Positions 16,841 through 25,753 of a stretch of DNA of 64,000 bases are shown here, one piece after another; the first letter of the stretch is position 1, and every line of letters starts with the position of its first letter. The notes beneath the pieces are model-generated. The model worked only from the letters and a program-made list of their open reading frames with translations, was not told where the DNA came from and searched no databases. Origin of the DNA: Sphingomonas sp. SUN039 (GTDB taxonomy: Bacteria; Pseudomonadota; Alphaproteobacteria; Sphingomonadales; Sphingomonadaceae); assembly GCF_024758725.1 (NCBI RefSeq), contig NZ_CP096972.1, positions 1 to 64,000 of the forward strand. Direction: 5' to 3'. The position numbers were made by a program, and so were the translations under genes.

Positions 16841-17857
16841 ATGGCGGGAACAGTGCTCGTATCGGGCGGCAGCGGCTATATCGCGGGCTATGTCATCCGC
16901 CAGCTGGTGGGGGAGGGTTGGACCGTCCGCACCACCGTCCGCAATCTGGCGCGCGAGGCCGAAGTGCGGCGGGTGCTCGCGGTCGATAACGCCAAGCTGT
17001 CGTTCTTCGGTGCCGATCTGGAGAGCGATGCAGGCTGGGCCGAGGCAATGGCAGGATGCAGCCATGTCGCGCATGTTGCCTCGCCGTTTCCGGCAACCGC
17101 CCCGAAGCACGATGACGAATTGATCGTTCCGGCGCGCGACGGCGCGCTGCGGGCGTTGCGTGCCGCCAAGGCAGCGGGGGTGCGCCGCTTCGTCATGACA
17201 TCGTCGACGGCCGCGATCGGCTATGGGCATGCCGGTGTCGAACGACCATATACCGAGGCCGAATGGACCAACGTCCATGGCCCGAACCTCTCGGCGTATG
17301 TGAAATCGAAGACGATTGCCGAGCGCGCTGCACGCGACTGGGTGGCGCGCGAGGGTGGTGGCATCGAGTTCTGCACGGTCAACCCCAGCCTCGTCCTCGG
17401 CCCGGTGCTCAGCGCGGACATGTCGACGTCGGTCGAGGCGGTGAAGAAACTGCTCGACGGCAGCGTGCCGGGACTGCCCAACCTGTCGTTCCCCGCCGTC
17501 GATGTGCGCGACATTGCCGATTTGCACGTGCGTGCGCTGAATGCACCTAACATGGCGGGTGAACGCTTCATCGGATCTGGGCCGACGGCGACAATGGCTG
17601 ACATGGCAGTTATTCTGAAGCGCCGGTTAGGAACCGAGGCGCGTCGCGTACCGACCATCAAATTGCCCGACTTTCTCGTGAGGATCGCCGCAATGTTCGA
17701 TCCTGTCATGCGCCAGGTCACAGGCGAATTAAGCAAGCCCAAGACAATGGACGCGAGCCACGCGCGCGACAAACTCGGCTGGAAGACCCGGCCTATCGAG
17801 GAAAGCGTGGTCGATACGGCGCGCAGCCTGATCGACCTCGGTATCGTGAAAGTCTGA
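16841..17857 (+). CDS. Extended SDR, dihydroflavonol-4-reductase-like
   Basis: NAD(P)-dependent reductase of the epimerase/DFR class, 338 residues. The ATG at 16841 has GGAG seven bases upstream, and a GTG at 16838 is an alternative. Rossmann motif [11 protein letters not shown] lies at the N-terminus. The catalytic set is Ser/Thr in [13 protein letters not shown] and the Tyr-Lys pair in [10 protein letters not shown] (YxxxK). The C-terminal half is the substrate lobe ending in a WKTRPIEES segment. The thiolase begins five bases after its stop, so the two probably form an operon. Together they could act on beta-hydroxy/ketoacyl compounds, but the substrate is not evident. Confidence 0.9.
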   Translation: MAGTVLVSGGSGYIAGYVIRQLVGEGWTVRTTVRNLAREAEVRRVLAVDNAKLSFFGADLESDAGWAEAMAGCSHVAHVASPFPATAPKHDDELIVPARDGALRALRAAKAAGVRRFVMTSSTAAIGYGHAGVERPYTEAEWTNVHGPNLSAYVKSKTIAERAARDWVAREGGGIEFCTVNPSLVLGPVLSADMSTSVEAVKKLLDGSVPGLPNLSFPAVDVRDIADLHVRALNAPNMAGERFIGSGPTATMADMAVILKRRLGTEARRVPTIKLPDFLVRIAAMFDPVMRQVTGELSKPKTMDASHARDKLGWKTRPIEESVVDTARSLIDLGIVKV

Positions 17858-17862
17858 CCTCT

Positions 17863-19041
17863 ATGCCCGAAGCCGTCATCGTCTCGACCGCCCGCACCCC
17901 CATTGGCAAGGCGTACAAGGGGTCGCTGATCGACACCAACGGATCGACGCTCGCCGCGCACGTTATCCGTGCCGCTGCCGAACGCGCGCGCGTGACGCTC
18001 GACGAAATCGACGATGTGATGCTGGGATCGGCCCATCCAGAGGGCGCGACCGGCAATAATGTCGCGCGGGTTGCCGCCATCGAGGCAGGGTGTCCGGTGA
18101 CGGTGCCGGGCATGACGCTCGACCGGAAATGCTCGTCGGGGTTGCAGACGATTGCGCTTGCCGCGCAACGCATCCTGTCAGGCGAAGAGGGCATCTACGT
18201 CGCGGGCGGGCTCGATTGCGTGTCGCTGGTCCTGCCGAACAAGAATTTGAAGCATTACTATTCGCCCTGGGTCGAAGCGAACCGGCCCGACCTGATGTTG
18301 CCGATGATCCCGACGGCAGAGAATGTCGCCGGACGCTATGGCATCTCCCGCGAGCAGCAGGACGCCTATGGCGCGCAATCGCAGCAGCGCGTCGTCGCGG
18401 CGTGGGAGGCGGGGCGGTTGGCCGACGAGATCGTCCCGATCACCGTGACCCGCAAGCAGCGCGACAAGGACGGCAATGTCACCGGCGAGCAACAGGTGAT
18501 GCTCGACCGCGACGAGGGCATGCGCGGCGGGACGACCGCCGAAGGGCTGGCGGGCCTGAAGACTGTGGTCGAGGGCGGCACGGTCACGGCCGGGAACGCC
18601 AGCCAGTTATCGGACGGCGCGAGCGTCTGCGTCGTGATGTCCGACACCGAGGCGGCACGGCGCGGGCTGACGCCGCTCGGCATATTCGGGGGCTTTGCCG
18701 TCGCGGGGTGCGAGCCCGACGAAATGGGGATCGGGCCGGTGTTTGCCGTGCCAAAACTGCTCGCGCGGCACGGGCTGAGTGTCGATGACATCGACCTGTG
18801 GGAACTGAACGAGGCGTTTGCGGTGCAGGTGCTCTATTGCCGCGACCGGCTGGGCATCGACAATGACAAGCTCAATGTCGATGGCGGCGCAATTGCTATC
18901 GGTCATCCGTTCGGGATGAGCGGTTCGCGGCTGACCGGCCACGCGCTGATCGAGGGCAAACGGCGTGGCGCAAAACGCGTCGTCGTCACCATGTGCGTCG
19001 GCGGCGGCATGGGCGCGGCGGGCCTGTTCGAAATCGTCTGA
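17863..19041 (+). CDS. Acetyl-CoA acyltransferase (thiolase)
   Basis: Thiolase of 392 residues that cleaves or forms beta-ketoacyl-CoA. The nucleophilic cysteine is in [11 protein letters not shown], the histidine in [16 protein letters not shown], and the second cysteine in [12 protein letters not shown]. The NEAF motif (ELNEAFAVQ) is also present. Five bases separate it from the upstream reductase gene. It resembles the degradative acetyl-CoA acyltransferases more than biosynthetic acetoacetyl-CoA thiolases, judged by the [13 protein letters not shown] wording, but this cannot be settled by eye. A hairpin follows its stop. Confidence 0.94.
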   Translation: MPEAVIVSTARTPIGKAYKGSLIDTNGSTLAAHVIRAAAERARVTLDEIDDVMLGSAHPEGATGNNVARVAAIEAGCPVTVPGMTLDRKCSSGLQTIALAAQRILSGEEGIYVAGGLDCVSLVLPNKNLKHYYSPWVEANRPDLMLPMIPTAENVAGRYGISREQQDAYGAQSQQRVVAAWEAGRLADEIVPITVTRKQRDKDGNVTGEQQVMLDRDEGMRGGTTAEGLAGLKTVVEGGTVTAGNASQLSDGASVCVVMSDTEAARRGLTPLGIFGGFAVAGCEPDEMGIGPVFAVPKLLARHGLSVDDIDLWELNEAFAVQVLYCRDRLGIDNDKLNVDGGAIAIGHPFGMSGSRLTGHALIEGKRRGAKRVVVTMCVGGGMGAAGLFEIV

Positions 19042-19058
19042 AGCGACCTAGCCGCGCG

Positions 19059-19085
19059 ATGAACGGAATGTAGTTTCCGGTTCAT
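19059..19085 (+). terminator. Hairpin after the thiolase gene
   Basis: ATGAACGGAA pairs with TTCCGGTTCAT through a 10-bp stem with one bulged base and a six-base loop, 17 bases after the thiolase stop. There is no U-tract, so it may be a weak terminator or an mRNA 3-prime stabiliser. Confidence 0.4.
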
Positions 19086-19137
19086 GCAACCTTGGCGCCC
19101 GCCCACCGGTTTGGCTCCTGTCTAAAGGAGACGAATC

Positions 19138-19653
19138 ATGAAGAAGTTCATTCTGGCGATTGCGATGGGTGCTTCGGCGCTGACCGCTGTGCCCGCGACG
19201 GCGCAGAGCCGCGGCGAAATCAACCGCGAATACAACCGCGACGTGCGCGATGCCCGTCAGGACTACCGCCGCGACACGCGCGACGAACGCCGCGATTTCA
19301 AACAGGCCCGTCAGGAGGCCCGTCGTGACGCGTGGCGCGACTATCGCCGCTACGACTATAACCGTCCGGGTCCGCAGGGCCGCTATTACGCCGACAATTA
19401 TTACCGTGACGGGCGCTACTATCGCCCCGTGCGCCTGACGCGGAACGACCGCATCTATCGCGGCAACGACAACCGTTACTATTGCCGCCGTTCGGACGGG
19501 ACCACGGGTCTCATCATCGGCGGGATTGCAGGCGGCCTGATCGGCAACCGCATCGACCGTGGTGGTTCGGGCATCCTCGGGACCATCCTTGGTGCGGGCG
19601 CGGGTGCTGCCATCGGCAGCTCGATCGACCGCGGTCAGGTGGTCTGCCGCTAG
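19138..19653 (+). CDS. Glycine-zipper envelope protein with Arg/Asp-rich region
   Basis: Protein of 171 residues with a Sec signal peptide (residues 1-22, ending PATAQ). The next 50 residues are extremely rich in Arg, Asp, Glu and Tyr with a loose R-D-x-R-D periodicity, likely an extended or coiled charged region. A Tyr/Arg-rich middle follows. The C-terminus has a glycine-zipper pattern (GLIIGGIAGGLIGNRI and ILGAGAGAAIGSSI), as in 2TM glycine-zipper envelope proteins. A good AAGGAG ribosome site precedes the ATG. It probably sits in the periplasm or is attached to the outer membrane; its function is unknown. Confidence 0.85.
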   Translation: MKKFILAIAMGASALTAVPATAQSRGEINREYNRDVRDARQDYRRDTRDERRDFKQARQEARRDAWRDYRRYDYNRPGPQGRYYADNYYRDGRYYRPVRLTRNDRIYRGNDNRYYCRRSDGTTGLIIGGIAGGLIGNRIDRGGSGILGTILGAGAGAAIGSSIDRGQVVCR

Positions 19654-19659
19654 ACTAAA

Positions 19660-19709
19660 AGGGGTTTGGCACCGGTGGCCGGGTCGCATACGCCGCCGGT
19701 GCCGCCCCT
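19660..19709 (+). terminator. Two-part hairpin after the glycine-zipper gene
   Basis: GGCACCGG (19668-19675) pairs with CCGGTGCC (19696-19703), and the flanking AGGGG pairs with CCCCT. It starts seven bases after the stop codon. No U-tract follows, so terminator activity is uncertain. Confidence 0.4.
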
Positions 19710-19891
19710 GATATGGTGCCGAATACGCAACACCTGTTGCCCGGATAAGGGGTGCCCGCAGCGTCGGGCATCCCCATTTGGGGTATGCGGCGAATTTATT
19801 GCCCGCGCGTCGTTCTTATCGGACGGGCTATAGGCGGCGGGCCAATTCGCGTTATAGCATTGCCCAGTACCCCTCGGGAAAGGTGCCCATT

Positions 19892-20353
19892 ATGCGGACG
19901 TCGAGCATTACGAAAATTCTGGTCGGTGGCGCTGTTGTCGTCGCAACCTGTGCGATTGCGGCGAAGCCCGCCGACGTGATTGCCGCACGGCAAGCCAACT
20001 ACAAGCAGATCGGCAAGGCCATGAAGGGCATCGGCGACGAGCTGAGAAAGCCCGAACCCTCGGTCCCGGTGATCCAGGCGAGCGCCAAGACCATCGTTGG
20101 TCTCGCGCCGCACGTCCTGAAATGGTTTCCGAAAGGAACTGGCCCGGAGGCGGGCGTGAAAACCGGGGCGTTGCCAGCGGTCTGGGAGAAATGGCCCGAT
20201 TTCAAGATTGCGGCCGTAAAGATGTTTGCCGCCAGCAAGGCGCTCGACGCCGCTGCCGCGACCGGCGATCTCGCCAAAATCAAGCCTGCCGTCGGTGCCC
20301 TTGGCGGCACCTGCAAGGGCTGTCACGAGACATTCCGCGCCAAGGACAGCTGA
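19892..20353 (+). CDS. Cytochrome c' family protein
   Basis: Periplasmic c-type cytochrome of 153 residues. The ATG at 19892 gives a clean signal peptide ending about residue 24. The mature part is four-helix-like, with RQANYKQIGKAMKGI near its start. The single haem site CKGCH lies near the C-terminus (Cys141, Cys144, His145), which is the class II cytochrome c' layout. Its stop overlaps by one base the start of the cytochrome b561 gene (TGATG). The pair is common in alphaproteobacteria and may move electrons between the quinone pool and periplasm or bind NO. The exact role is inference. Confidence 0.9.
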   Translation: MRTSSITKILVGGAVVVATCAIAAKPADVIAARQANYKQIGKAMKGIGDELRKPEPSVPVIQASAKTIVGLAPHVLKWFPKGTGPEAGVKTGALPAVWEKWPDFKIAAVKMFAASKALDAAAATGDLAKIKPAVGALGGTCKGCHETFRAKDS

Positions 20354-21054
20354 TGGCGGAGCCGTCGGGGATCGTGGCGGAACCGACCGCCGGAACGGCG
20401 CGCATCAAGCTGTGGGATGTGCCGGTTCGCTCGATCCACTGGGCCATCGTGCTGTTGATGCCCGCGCTGTGGTGGACCGGCGAAGAGGGCGACCTGACCC
20501 TTCACAAGCAGCTTGGCTATGTCATGCTGATGCTGGTCGCGTTCCGGTTGTTCTGGGGCTTTTTCGGTAGTTCGACCGCGCGCTTTTCGTCGTTCCTGAA
20601 GGGGCCGCGTGCCATCGTCGCCTATGCGTCGGGCCTGTTCGGCGAAGAGTCCGCGACTGTCGTCGGACATAACCCCATCGGCGGGTGGAGTGCGGCGCTG
20701 CTGCTCGGGCTGCTCGCCGCTCAGGTCGCCATCGGCCTGTTTGCGCAAGACGTCGACGGGATCGAATCGGGACCGCTGTCCTATCTGGTGTCCTATGACA
20801 CCGCCGATGCGGCGCGCGGCTGGCACCATTTGCTCTTCAACATCCTGCTCGGCTTCATCGCACTGCATGTCGCGGCGATCCTGTTCTACCTGTTCGTCAA
20901 GCGTGACAATCTGGTCGGGCCGATGGTCACGGGGTCGAAGCAGGTGACGTCGGCTGTCGAGCAGCCACGCTTTGCGCCGCTGTGGCGTGCCGCGGTCGGG
21001 GTCGTGCTCAGCATGGCGCTGGGATGGTGGATTTCGGCGGGCATCCCCCACTAA
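20353..21054 (+). CDS. Cytochrome b561 family membrane protein
   Basis: Inner-membrane di-haem b561-type protein of 233 residues with about five hydrophobic helices. Candidate haem-ligand histidines are in RSIHWAIVLLM, TLHKQLGYVM, RGWHHLLFN and IALHVAAILFY. It starts inside the stop of the cytochrome c' gene (TGATG), so the two are translationally coupled. It probably passes electrons from quinol to the c' partner. A short C-terminal helix (AVGVVLSMALGWW) closes the protein. The Tat-exported hydrolase gene follows 37 bases later. Confidence 0.92.
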   Translation: MAEPSGIVAEPTAGTARIKLWDVPVRSIHWAIVLLMPALWWTGEEGDLTLHKQLGYVMLMLVAFRLFWGFFGSSTARFSSFLKGPRAIVAYASGLFGEESATVVGHNPIGGWSAALLLGLLAAQVAIGLFAQDVDGIESGPLSYLVSYDTADAARGWHHLLFNILLGFIALHVAAILFYLFVKRDNLVGPMVTGSKQVTSAVEQPRFAPLWRAAVGVVLSMALGWWISAGIPH

Positions 21055-21091
21055 AAGCGTGCGGGCGCGAGCGTTTTCAAGGAGACAATCT

Positions 21092-21991
21092 GTGGCCGAC
21101 CGTCGTGAACCCCTGACCGCCCAAGACTTCCCGCGCGAAGTGCTCACCCTGTTCGACAAATATGTCCATGGCGGCCTGTCGCGACGCGGCTTCCTCGATC
21201 AGTGCGCGGCGCATGTCGGCACAATGGCGGCGGCATCGGGTATCCTCGCCGCGCTCGCGCCCGATTTTGCCAGCGCGCAGGTCGTGCCGCTCGATGACAA
21301 GCGCATCGGCACATCGAAAGTCGAGATCGCTTCGGCCAAGGGATCGGGTTCGATTTCGGCCTATGTCGCTAAACCGGCCAAATCCAGGGGACGCAAGCCC
21401 GTGGTGCTCGTCGTCCACGAGAACCGGGGCCTGAACCCGCATATCGAGGACATCGCGCGGCGGCTCGCGGTCGACGGCTTTATCGCAATCGCGCCCGATG
21501 CGCTGACCAAGCTCGGCGGCTATCCCGGCGACGAGGACAAGGCCCGCGCGCTGTTCGGCCAGCTCGATCAAGCGAAGATCCGGGAGGATTTCCTTGCCGC
21601 CGCCGCCTACGCACTTGCGCTGCCCGGCGGGAACGGGAAGCTCGGCGCGGTCGGTTTTTGCTACGGCGGCGGCGTGGTGAACATGCTCGCGACCAAATTG
21701 CCCGCCTTGCGCGCGGGCGTCCCCTTTTACGGCGCGCCGGCACCGCTTGACGGCGTCCCGGCGATCAAGGCGGAGCTGCTCATCCAGATGGCGGGCAATG
21801 ATACACGGATCAACGGTCTGTGGCCGACGTACGAAACTGCGCTGAAAGCGGCCGGGGTCAAGTATCAGGCGCACATCTACCCGGGCGTCGAGCACGGGTT
21901 CAACAACAACACGACGCCGCGTTTCGACAAGGACGCGGCGGCGCTGGCCTGGGCGCGGACGCTGGCCTTGTTCAAACGGACGCTGGTCTGA
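21092..21991 (+). CDS. Tat-exported dienelactone-hydrolase-family protein
   Basis: Alpha/beta-hydrolase of the dienelactone hydrolase family, 299 residues from the GTG at 21092, which has AAGGAG seven bases upstream. Residues about 28-60 hold a twin-arginine signal (LSRRGFLDQ) with a hydrophobic run ending PDFASA, so the enzyme should fold before export. The nucleophile is the cysteine in GFCYGGG. The catalytic histidine is in EHGFNN, with an aspartate in MAGNDTRI. Homologues are often called carboxymethylenebutenolidase, but the tightness of that role is doubtful. It follows the c'/b561 pair and may be cotranscribed. Confidence 0.9.
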   Translation: MADRREPLTAQDFPREVLTLFDKYVHGGLSRRGFLDQCAAHVGTMAAASGILAALAPDFASAQVVPLDDKRIGTSKVEIASAKGSGSISAYVAKPAKSRGRKPVVLVVHENRGLNPHIEDIARRLAVDGFIAIAPDALTKLGGYPGDEDKARALFGQLDQAKIREDFLAAAAYALALPGGNGKLGAVGFCYGGGVVNMLATKLPALRAGVPFYGAPAPLDGVPAIKAELLIQMAGNDTRINGLWPTYETALKAAGVKYQAHIYPGVEHGFNNNTTPRFDKDAAALAWARTLALFKRTLV

Positions 21992-22007
21992 ACTCTGGCT
22001 GGGTAAA

Positions 22008-22083
<76 letters not shown>

Positions 22084-22148
22084 GTCTTGGAGGCCTGATC
22101 GAACCGCCCGCAAGCGGGCTACGATCTGGCGCGAGCGTTCCCATAACG

Positions 22149-23015
22149 TCAGCGGATGCCGAACGTCCAGCCTTCGGTGTGACGCACGGCGTCGAGTCCT
22201 TGCGGCTGCCACAGTCCTGCTTCATCCGCGACCGTCCGGAGCCACGCCGCCGCGATCAGCGCATCGGTGGCGTGATCGGTATAGCGGGGCAGGGGCGCAT
22301 GCGGTTCGCTGCCGAGTGCTGCCAGTGCAGTATCGAGCGTCGCGGCATCGCGGATCTTGCTCCGCCCTTTGGCAATCCCCGCGGCGCGCGCGGCCAGCGT
22401 TGTATAGATCTCGACGACCACCGGACCGCTCTCGGGCCGCGGATCGACCGGCCAGAGCGGCAGATACCCGTCGAGCCGGTGGAGCATCCGCATCCCCGTC
22501 AGGCTCGATTTGCCCACCTGCGCCGCACCGACCAGGTTGAAATTGCTGTAGGGACTGAGCCCCTGTTCGCGCTGCCCCTGTTCGGTAACGCGCAGCCGCC
22601 CGCGCCCGATGCCGAAACGGTCGCCGGTGCGGTTGCCGTGGCGGCGGAAATGGCGGCTGGCCTCGGGGTGGTCGACGAAGCTTGACGCCGCCAGATGCGG
22701 GTCGTCGGCACAGATGTCCTCGACAAGCGCCCAGAGCGCGCGGGCGTCGGCAGGGCTGTCGGCCCAGCTGGGAAAGAACGCCCCGCAATCGGCGAACGCG
22801 AATGAGGTGCTCAGGTCAAGTCCGACCAGCGTATCGGCGGGAAGCTCGTTCAGCAGCCAGTCGAGGACGTCCTGCCGCGACCACACATGCCCGGGACGCA
22901 CGAGCACCGGCGCGCCGCTCCCCGCCCCGCAAATCGCCACCGCAATCCCCGACTGACGGGGTCCGACCGCGCCGGACCAGTCGACGGCGGCGAAGTGGGC
23001 GAAGCGCGCGCTCAC
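22149..23015 (-). CDS. DUF429-like predicted RNase-H-fold protein
   Basis: Protein of 288 residues. The GTG at 23015 overlaps the stop of the upstream YjbR-like gene (GTGA). An N-terminal acidic strand AAVDWSGAVG, a second acidic strand VGLDLSTSFAFAD and a late DHATDALIAAAWLR resemble the DUF429/RNase-H-like pattern in which aspartates line a metal site. The conserved middle is rich in Arg (FRRHGNRTGDRFGIGRGR). It is the third gene in the rarA unit. A nuclease role is only inferred from the fold guess, and no closely studied member is known to me. Confidence 0.75.
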   Translation of the reverse strand: MSARFAHFAAVDWSGAVGPRQSGIAVAICGAGSGAPVLVRPGHVWSRQDVLDWLLNELPADTLVGLDLSTSFAFADCGAFFPSWADSPADARALWALVEDICADDPHLAASSFVDHPEASRHFRRHGNRTGDRFGIGRGRLRVTEQGQREQGLSPYSNFNLVGAAQVGKSSLTGMRMLHRLDGYLPLWPVDPRPESGPVVVEIYTTLAARAAGIAKGRSKIRDAATLDTALAALGSEPHAPLPRYTDHATDALIAAAWLRTVADEAGLWQPQGLDAVRHTEGWTFGIR

Positions 23016-23347
23016 CCTTTCTTGCGCGGTCGCGGCTTCGGTCGGCTACGCGCCCAGGCGTGCGCGGCCTCGATCATCGCGAACACCCGTTCGGGATCGG
23101 GTGTGTCGAACCGCACCAGCACCCCCGGCCAGCCGACATAGTGCGGCGCCTGCCAATAGGTGTCGGGGTCGGTTTCCTTGAGCATTTCGACGGTGTCGAG
23201 GTCGATCATTAGCACGAACGACCCTGCCTCGCGCCCGACGCCGACGATGGCGCGGCCGTTGGTTTTGACCGAAGGGGTGCCGTAATGGTTTTCGAGCACC
23301 GTGTCGGGCAGCGTCAGGCCGAAGGCGATGATATCGTCATAGGTCAT
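23012..23347 (-). CDS. MmcQ/YjbR family protein
   Basis: Small cytoplasmic protein of 111 residues in the MmcQ/YjbR family, which has a CyaY-like fold and may bind DNA; its function is not settled. Typical segments are LPDTVLENHYGTPSVKTNGR near the N-terminus and the ATG-coupled placement after rarA. The basic C-terminus (RSRPKPRPRKKG) could bind nucleic acid. The start at 23347 overlaps the rarA stop (ATGA) and the end overlaps the DUF429-like gene. These couplings suggest, but do not prove, a link with DNA maintenance. Confidence 0.88.
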   Translation of the reverse strand: MTYDDIIAFGLTLPDTVLENHYGTPSVKTNGRAIVGVGREAGSFVLMIDLDTVEMLKETDPDTYWQAPHYVGWPGVLVRFDTPDPERVFAMIEAAHAWARSRPKPRPRKKG

Positions 23348-24633
23348 CCGCGCTCGCTCCGCAGCTTGTTCCAATGCGCGATCCGCTCCGCGACTTTTGC
23401 TTCGAACCCGCGCTCCACCGGCGCGTAAAACGTTGCGGGAGTCATTTCATCCGGCCAGTAATTCGCGCCCGAAAACCCCTCGTCAGTGTCATGGTCGTAC
23501 GCATAGTCCTTGCCGTATCCGAGCGTCTTCATCAGCTTCGTCGGGGCGTTGACGATGTTCATCGGTGGCATCAGCGATCCGGTGTCGCGTGCCGCTTTCC
23601 ACGCCGATTTCTGCGCGGTGTACGCCGCGTTCGATTTGGGCGCGGTCGCCAGATACAGGCAGGCCTGAACGATCGCGAGTTCGCCCTCGGGCGAGCCGAG
23701 GAACTCATAGGCGTCCTTTGCCGCAAGGCACTGCACCAGCGCCTGCGGATCGGCGAGGCCCACATCCTCGCTGGCGAACCGCACAAGGCGACGGAGCACG
23801 TAGAGCGGCTCCTCGCCCGCGACGAGCATCCGCGCCAGCCAGTAAAGCGCGGCCTGCGGGTCAGATCCGCGCAGGCTTTTGTGCAGCGCGCTGATCAGAT
23901 TGTAATGCCCCTCGCGGTCCTTGTCATAGACCGGCATCCGCCGGTGGAGCAGCGCGGCCAGCGCCTGCGGGTCGAGCGGCTCGGCGATCTCGACCGAAAA
24001 CAAGGTCTCGGCCTGATTGAGCAAAAACCGCCCGTCGCCATCCGCACTGGCGATCAGGGCATCGCGGGCGTCGGGCCTCAACGGCAGCGCACGCCCCTCG
24101 GTGGCCTCGGCACGCGTCAACAACTCACCGAGCGCCGCCGCATCGAGCCGGTGGAGCACCAGCACCTGCGCGCGGCTGAGCAGTGCGGCGTTGAGTTCGA
24201 AGCTCGGATTCTCGGTCGTCGCCCCGACGAGCGTGATCGTGCCGTCCTCGACAAAGGGCAAAAACCCGTCCTGCTGCGCGCGGTTGAACCGGTGGATTTC
24301 GTCCACGAACAACAGGGTGCGCTGCCCGAGCGTCGCCGCATCGCGCGCGGCGGCGAACACGCGCTTCAGGTCGGCAACACCCGAAAACACGGCGGAAATA
24401 CTCTCGAACCGCAACCCCACCGCATCGGCCAGCAACCGCGCAATCGTCGTCTTCCCCGTCCCCGGCGGCCCCCACAGGATCATCGACGCCAACTTCCCCG
24501 CCGCGACCATTCGCCCGATGGCCCCGTCGGGACCGGTCAGATGGTCCTGCCCGACAACCTCGGCGAGCGAGATGGGGCGCAACCGGTCGGCGAGGGGCGG
24601 GGGCGAAGCGGGGGCGGCAAACAGGTCGGGCAT
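23344..24633 (-). CDS. rarA: Replication-associated recombination protein RarA (MgsA)
   Basis: AAA+ ATPase of 429 residues related to clamp loaders, acting at stalled or broken replication forks. Walker A is GPPGTGKTT (about residues 55-63), Walker B LLFVDEIHRFNRAQQD, and sensor 1 LVGATTENPSFE. The C-terminal half has the MgsA tetramerisation pattern with LVRFASEDVGLADPQAL and NAAYTAQKSAW. It leads a three-gene coupled unit with the YjbR-like and DUF429-like genes. Its short leader contains one copy of CTTAGATAGG, repeated in the divergent padR promoter. Confidence 0.96.
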   Translation of the reverse strand: MPDLFAAPASPPPLADRLRPISLAEVVGQDHLTGPDGAIGRMVAAGKLASMILWGPPGTGKTTIARLLADAVGLRFESISAVFSGVADLKRVFAAARDAATLGQRTLLFVDEIHRFNRAQQDGFLPFVEDGTITLVGATTENPSFELNAALLSRAQVLVLHRLDAAALGELLTRAEATEGRALPLRPDARDALIASADGDGRFLLNQAETLFSVEIAEPLDPQALAALLHRRMPVYDKDREGHYNLISALHKSLRGSDPQAALYWLARMLVAGEEPLYVLRRLVRFASEDVGLADPQALVQCLAAKDAYEFLGSPEGELAIVQACLYLATAPKSNAAYTAQKSAWKAARDTGSLMPPMNIVNAPTKLMKTLGYGKDYAYDHDTDEGFSGANYWPDEMTPATFYAPVERGFEAKVAERIAHWNKLRSERG

Positions 24634-24678
24634 CGCGGCCTTAGATAGGGTCTAACGACAAAATTTGCACGGGCGCTC

Positions 24679-24708
24679 TTGACACGTTCAAGATATATCT
24701 TAGATAGG
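24679..24708 (+). promoter_or_regulatory. padR promoter with operator in the spacer
   Basis: A -35 box TTGACA (24679-24684) and a -10 box TAGATA (24701-24706) are 16 bases apart. The perfect 12-bp palindrome AAGATATATCTT (24690-24701) fills most of the spacer. CTTAGATAGG at 24699-24708 is repeated at 24640-24649, just before the rarA start. Autoregulation by the PadR protein is the simplest reading. Confidence 0.65.
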
Positions 24709-24733
24709 ACATGTGATAACGAAAGGATTAAAG

Positions 24734-25339
24734 ATGTTTCACATGCATGGAAAGCGCGGTGGCTGCGGCCCGCGCGGGTATATGGCGGTCTGGGGACCGG
24801 CGGGGCGCGGGGGTGGCTTCATGATGGGCCATGGTCGCGGGCTGCGCGGCGGTGGCCGTGACGGTAACGGCGGCGGGCGGCGCGGGCGGATGTTCGATGG
24901 CGGCGAGCTGAAGCTCGTGCTGCTCGGCCTGATCGGCGAGGCGCCGCGTCACGGCTACGACTTGATCCGCGAGATCGAGGAACGCACTGGCGGAGCTTAT
25001 GCGCCCAGCCCCGGCGTCATCTACCCGACGCTGACGCTGCTCGACGACATGGGCCTGATCGAGGGCGTCGCCGACGGCACCAAGAAGCAGTTCGCGATTA
25101 CCGAGGCGGGCCGCGCCGAACTGGATGCCAAGGCGGCGGAGCTCAAGGCCCTGATGGACCGCCTCGCCGAACTCGGTGCACAGCGCGCCAAGACCGACAC
25201 CGGTCCGGTCAGCCGCGCGATGGGCAACCTTCGCGCCGTGCTCGCCAACCGCGTGACCGCCGACGGCGTGACGCCCGAAACGCTGCACGACATCGCGGCG
25301 CTGCTCGACGAGGTCGCGCAAAAAGTCGAACGGCTCTAA
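24734..25339 (+). CDS. PadR family transcriptional regulator
   Basis: Winged-helix regulator of 201 residues. The ATG at 24734 has AAAGG seven bases upstream. The first 55 residues are a low-complexity tail rich in Gly, Arg, His and Met (FHMHGKRGGCG, GHGRGLRGGGRDG). The PadR domain follows with LLGLIGEAPRHGYDLIREIE, the GVIYPTLTLLDDMGLIE recognition region, and the wing KKQFAITEAGRAEL. A C-terminal helical part probably dimerises. The His/Met/Cys-containing tail could bind metal, which is inference. It lies beside a DUF2218 gene, a neighbour often seen in siderophore or iron contexts, and has a palindromic site in its own promoter. Confidence 0.93.
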   Translation: MFHMHGKRGGCGPRGYMAVWGPAGRGGGFMMGHGRGLRGGGRDGNGGGRRGRMFDGGELKLVLLGLIGEAPRHGYDLIREIEERTGGAYAPSPGVIYPTLTLLDDMGLIEGVADGTKKQFAITEAGRAELDAKAAELKALMDRLAELGAQRAKTDTGPVSRAMGNLRAVLANRVTADGVTPETLHDIAALLDEVAQKVERL

Positions 25340-25425
25340 CGACAGGACTCTGGCGATGCGGCTGACCAGGCTCGAACTGTTGCGACGTCGGGTCGGCCTC
25401 TCCCCGGCAAAGGAAACTACCGATA

Positions 25426-25749
25426 ATGACCTACTCAAGCACGGCCATGGTGCCGACCAAAAGCGGCAGCCGCTACCTCCAGCAGCTGTGCAAGCACTGG
25501 GCGCATAACATGGCCGTCGAATTCACGCCCGAACGCGGGACGGTAGTCTTCCCGCGCGACGCGCGCGGGGCCGACTGGCCCGCCGACGGGCTGGTGACGA
25601 TGATCGCGCATCCCGACACGCTCGAATGCCGCATCGACGCCAGCGTCGAGGGGCAGCGCGACGGGTTGAAGGGCGCACTCGCCCGCCATCTCGACCGCTT
25701 CGCCTTTCGCGAGGCGCCGCTGACCTTCGACTGGGTGGACGCGGCCTAA
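25426..25749 (+). CDS. DUF2218 family protein
   Basis: Protein of 107 residues in the DUF2218 family. The family is small, cytoplasmic and uncharacterised; members often lie beside siderophore-interacting protein genes. Family-like segments are YLQQLCKHWAHNMAVEF near the start and HLDRFAFREAPLTFDW near the end. AAAGGAA lies at ribosome-site distance from the ATG. It follows padR by 86 bases with no obvious terminator between, so cotranscription is plausible. The iron connection is drawn only from the usual neighbourhood. It converges with the Slam-like gene four bases after its stop. Confidence 0.85.
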   Translation: MTYSSTAMVPTKSGSRYLQQLCKHWAHNMAVEFTPERGTVVFPRDARGADWPADGLVTMIAHPDTLECRIDASVEGQRDGLKGALARHLDRFAFREAPLTFDWVDAA

Positions 25750-25753
25750 CGCG

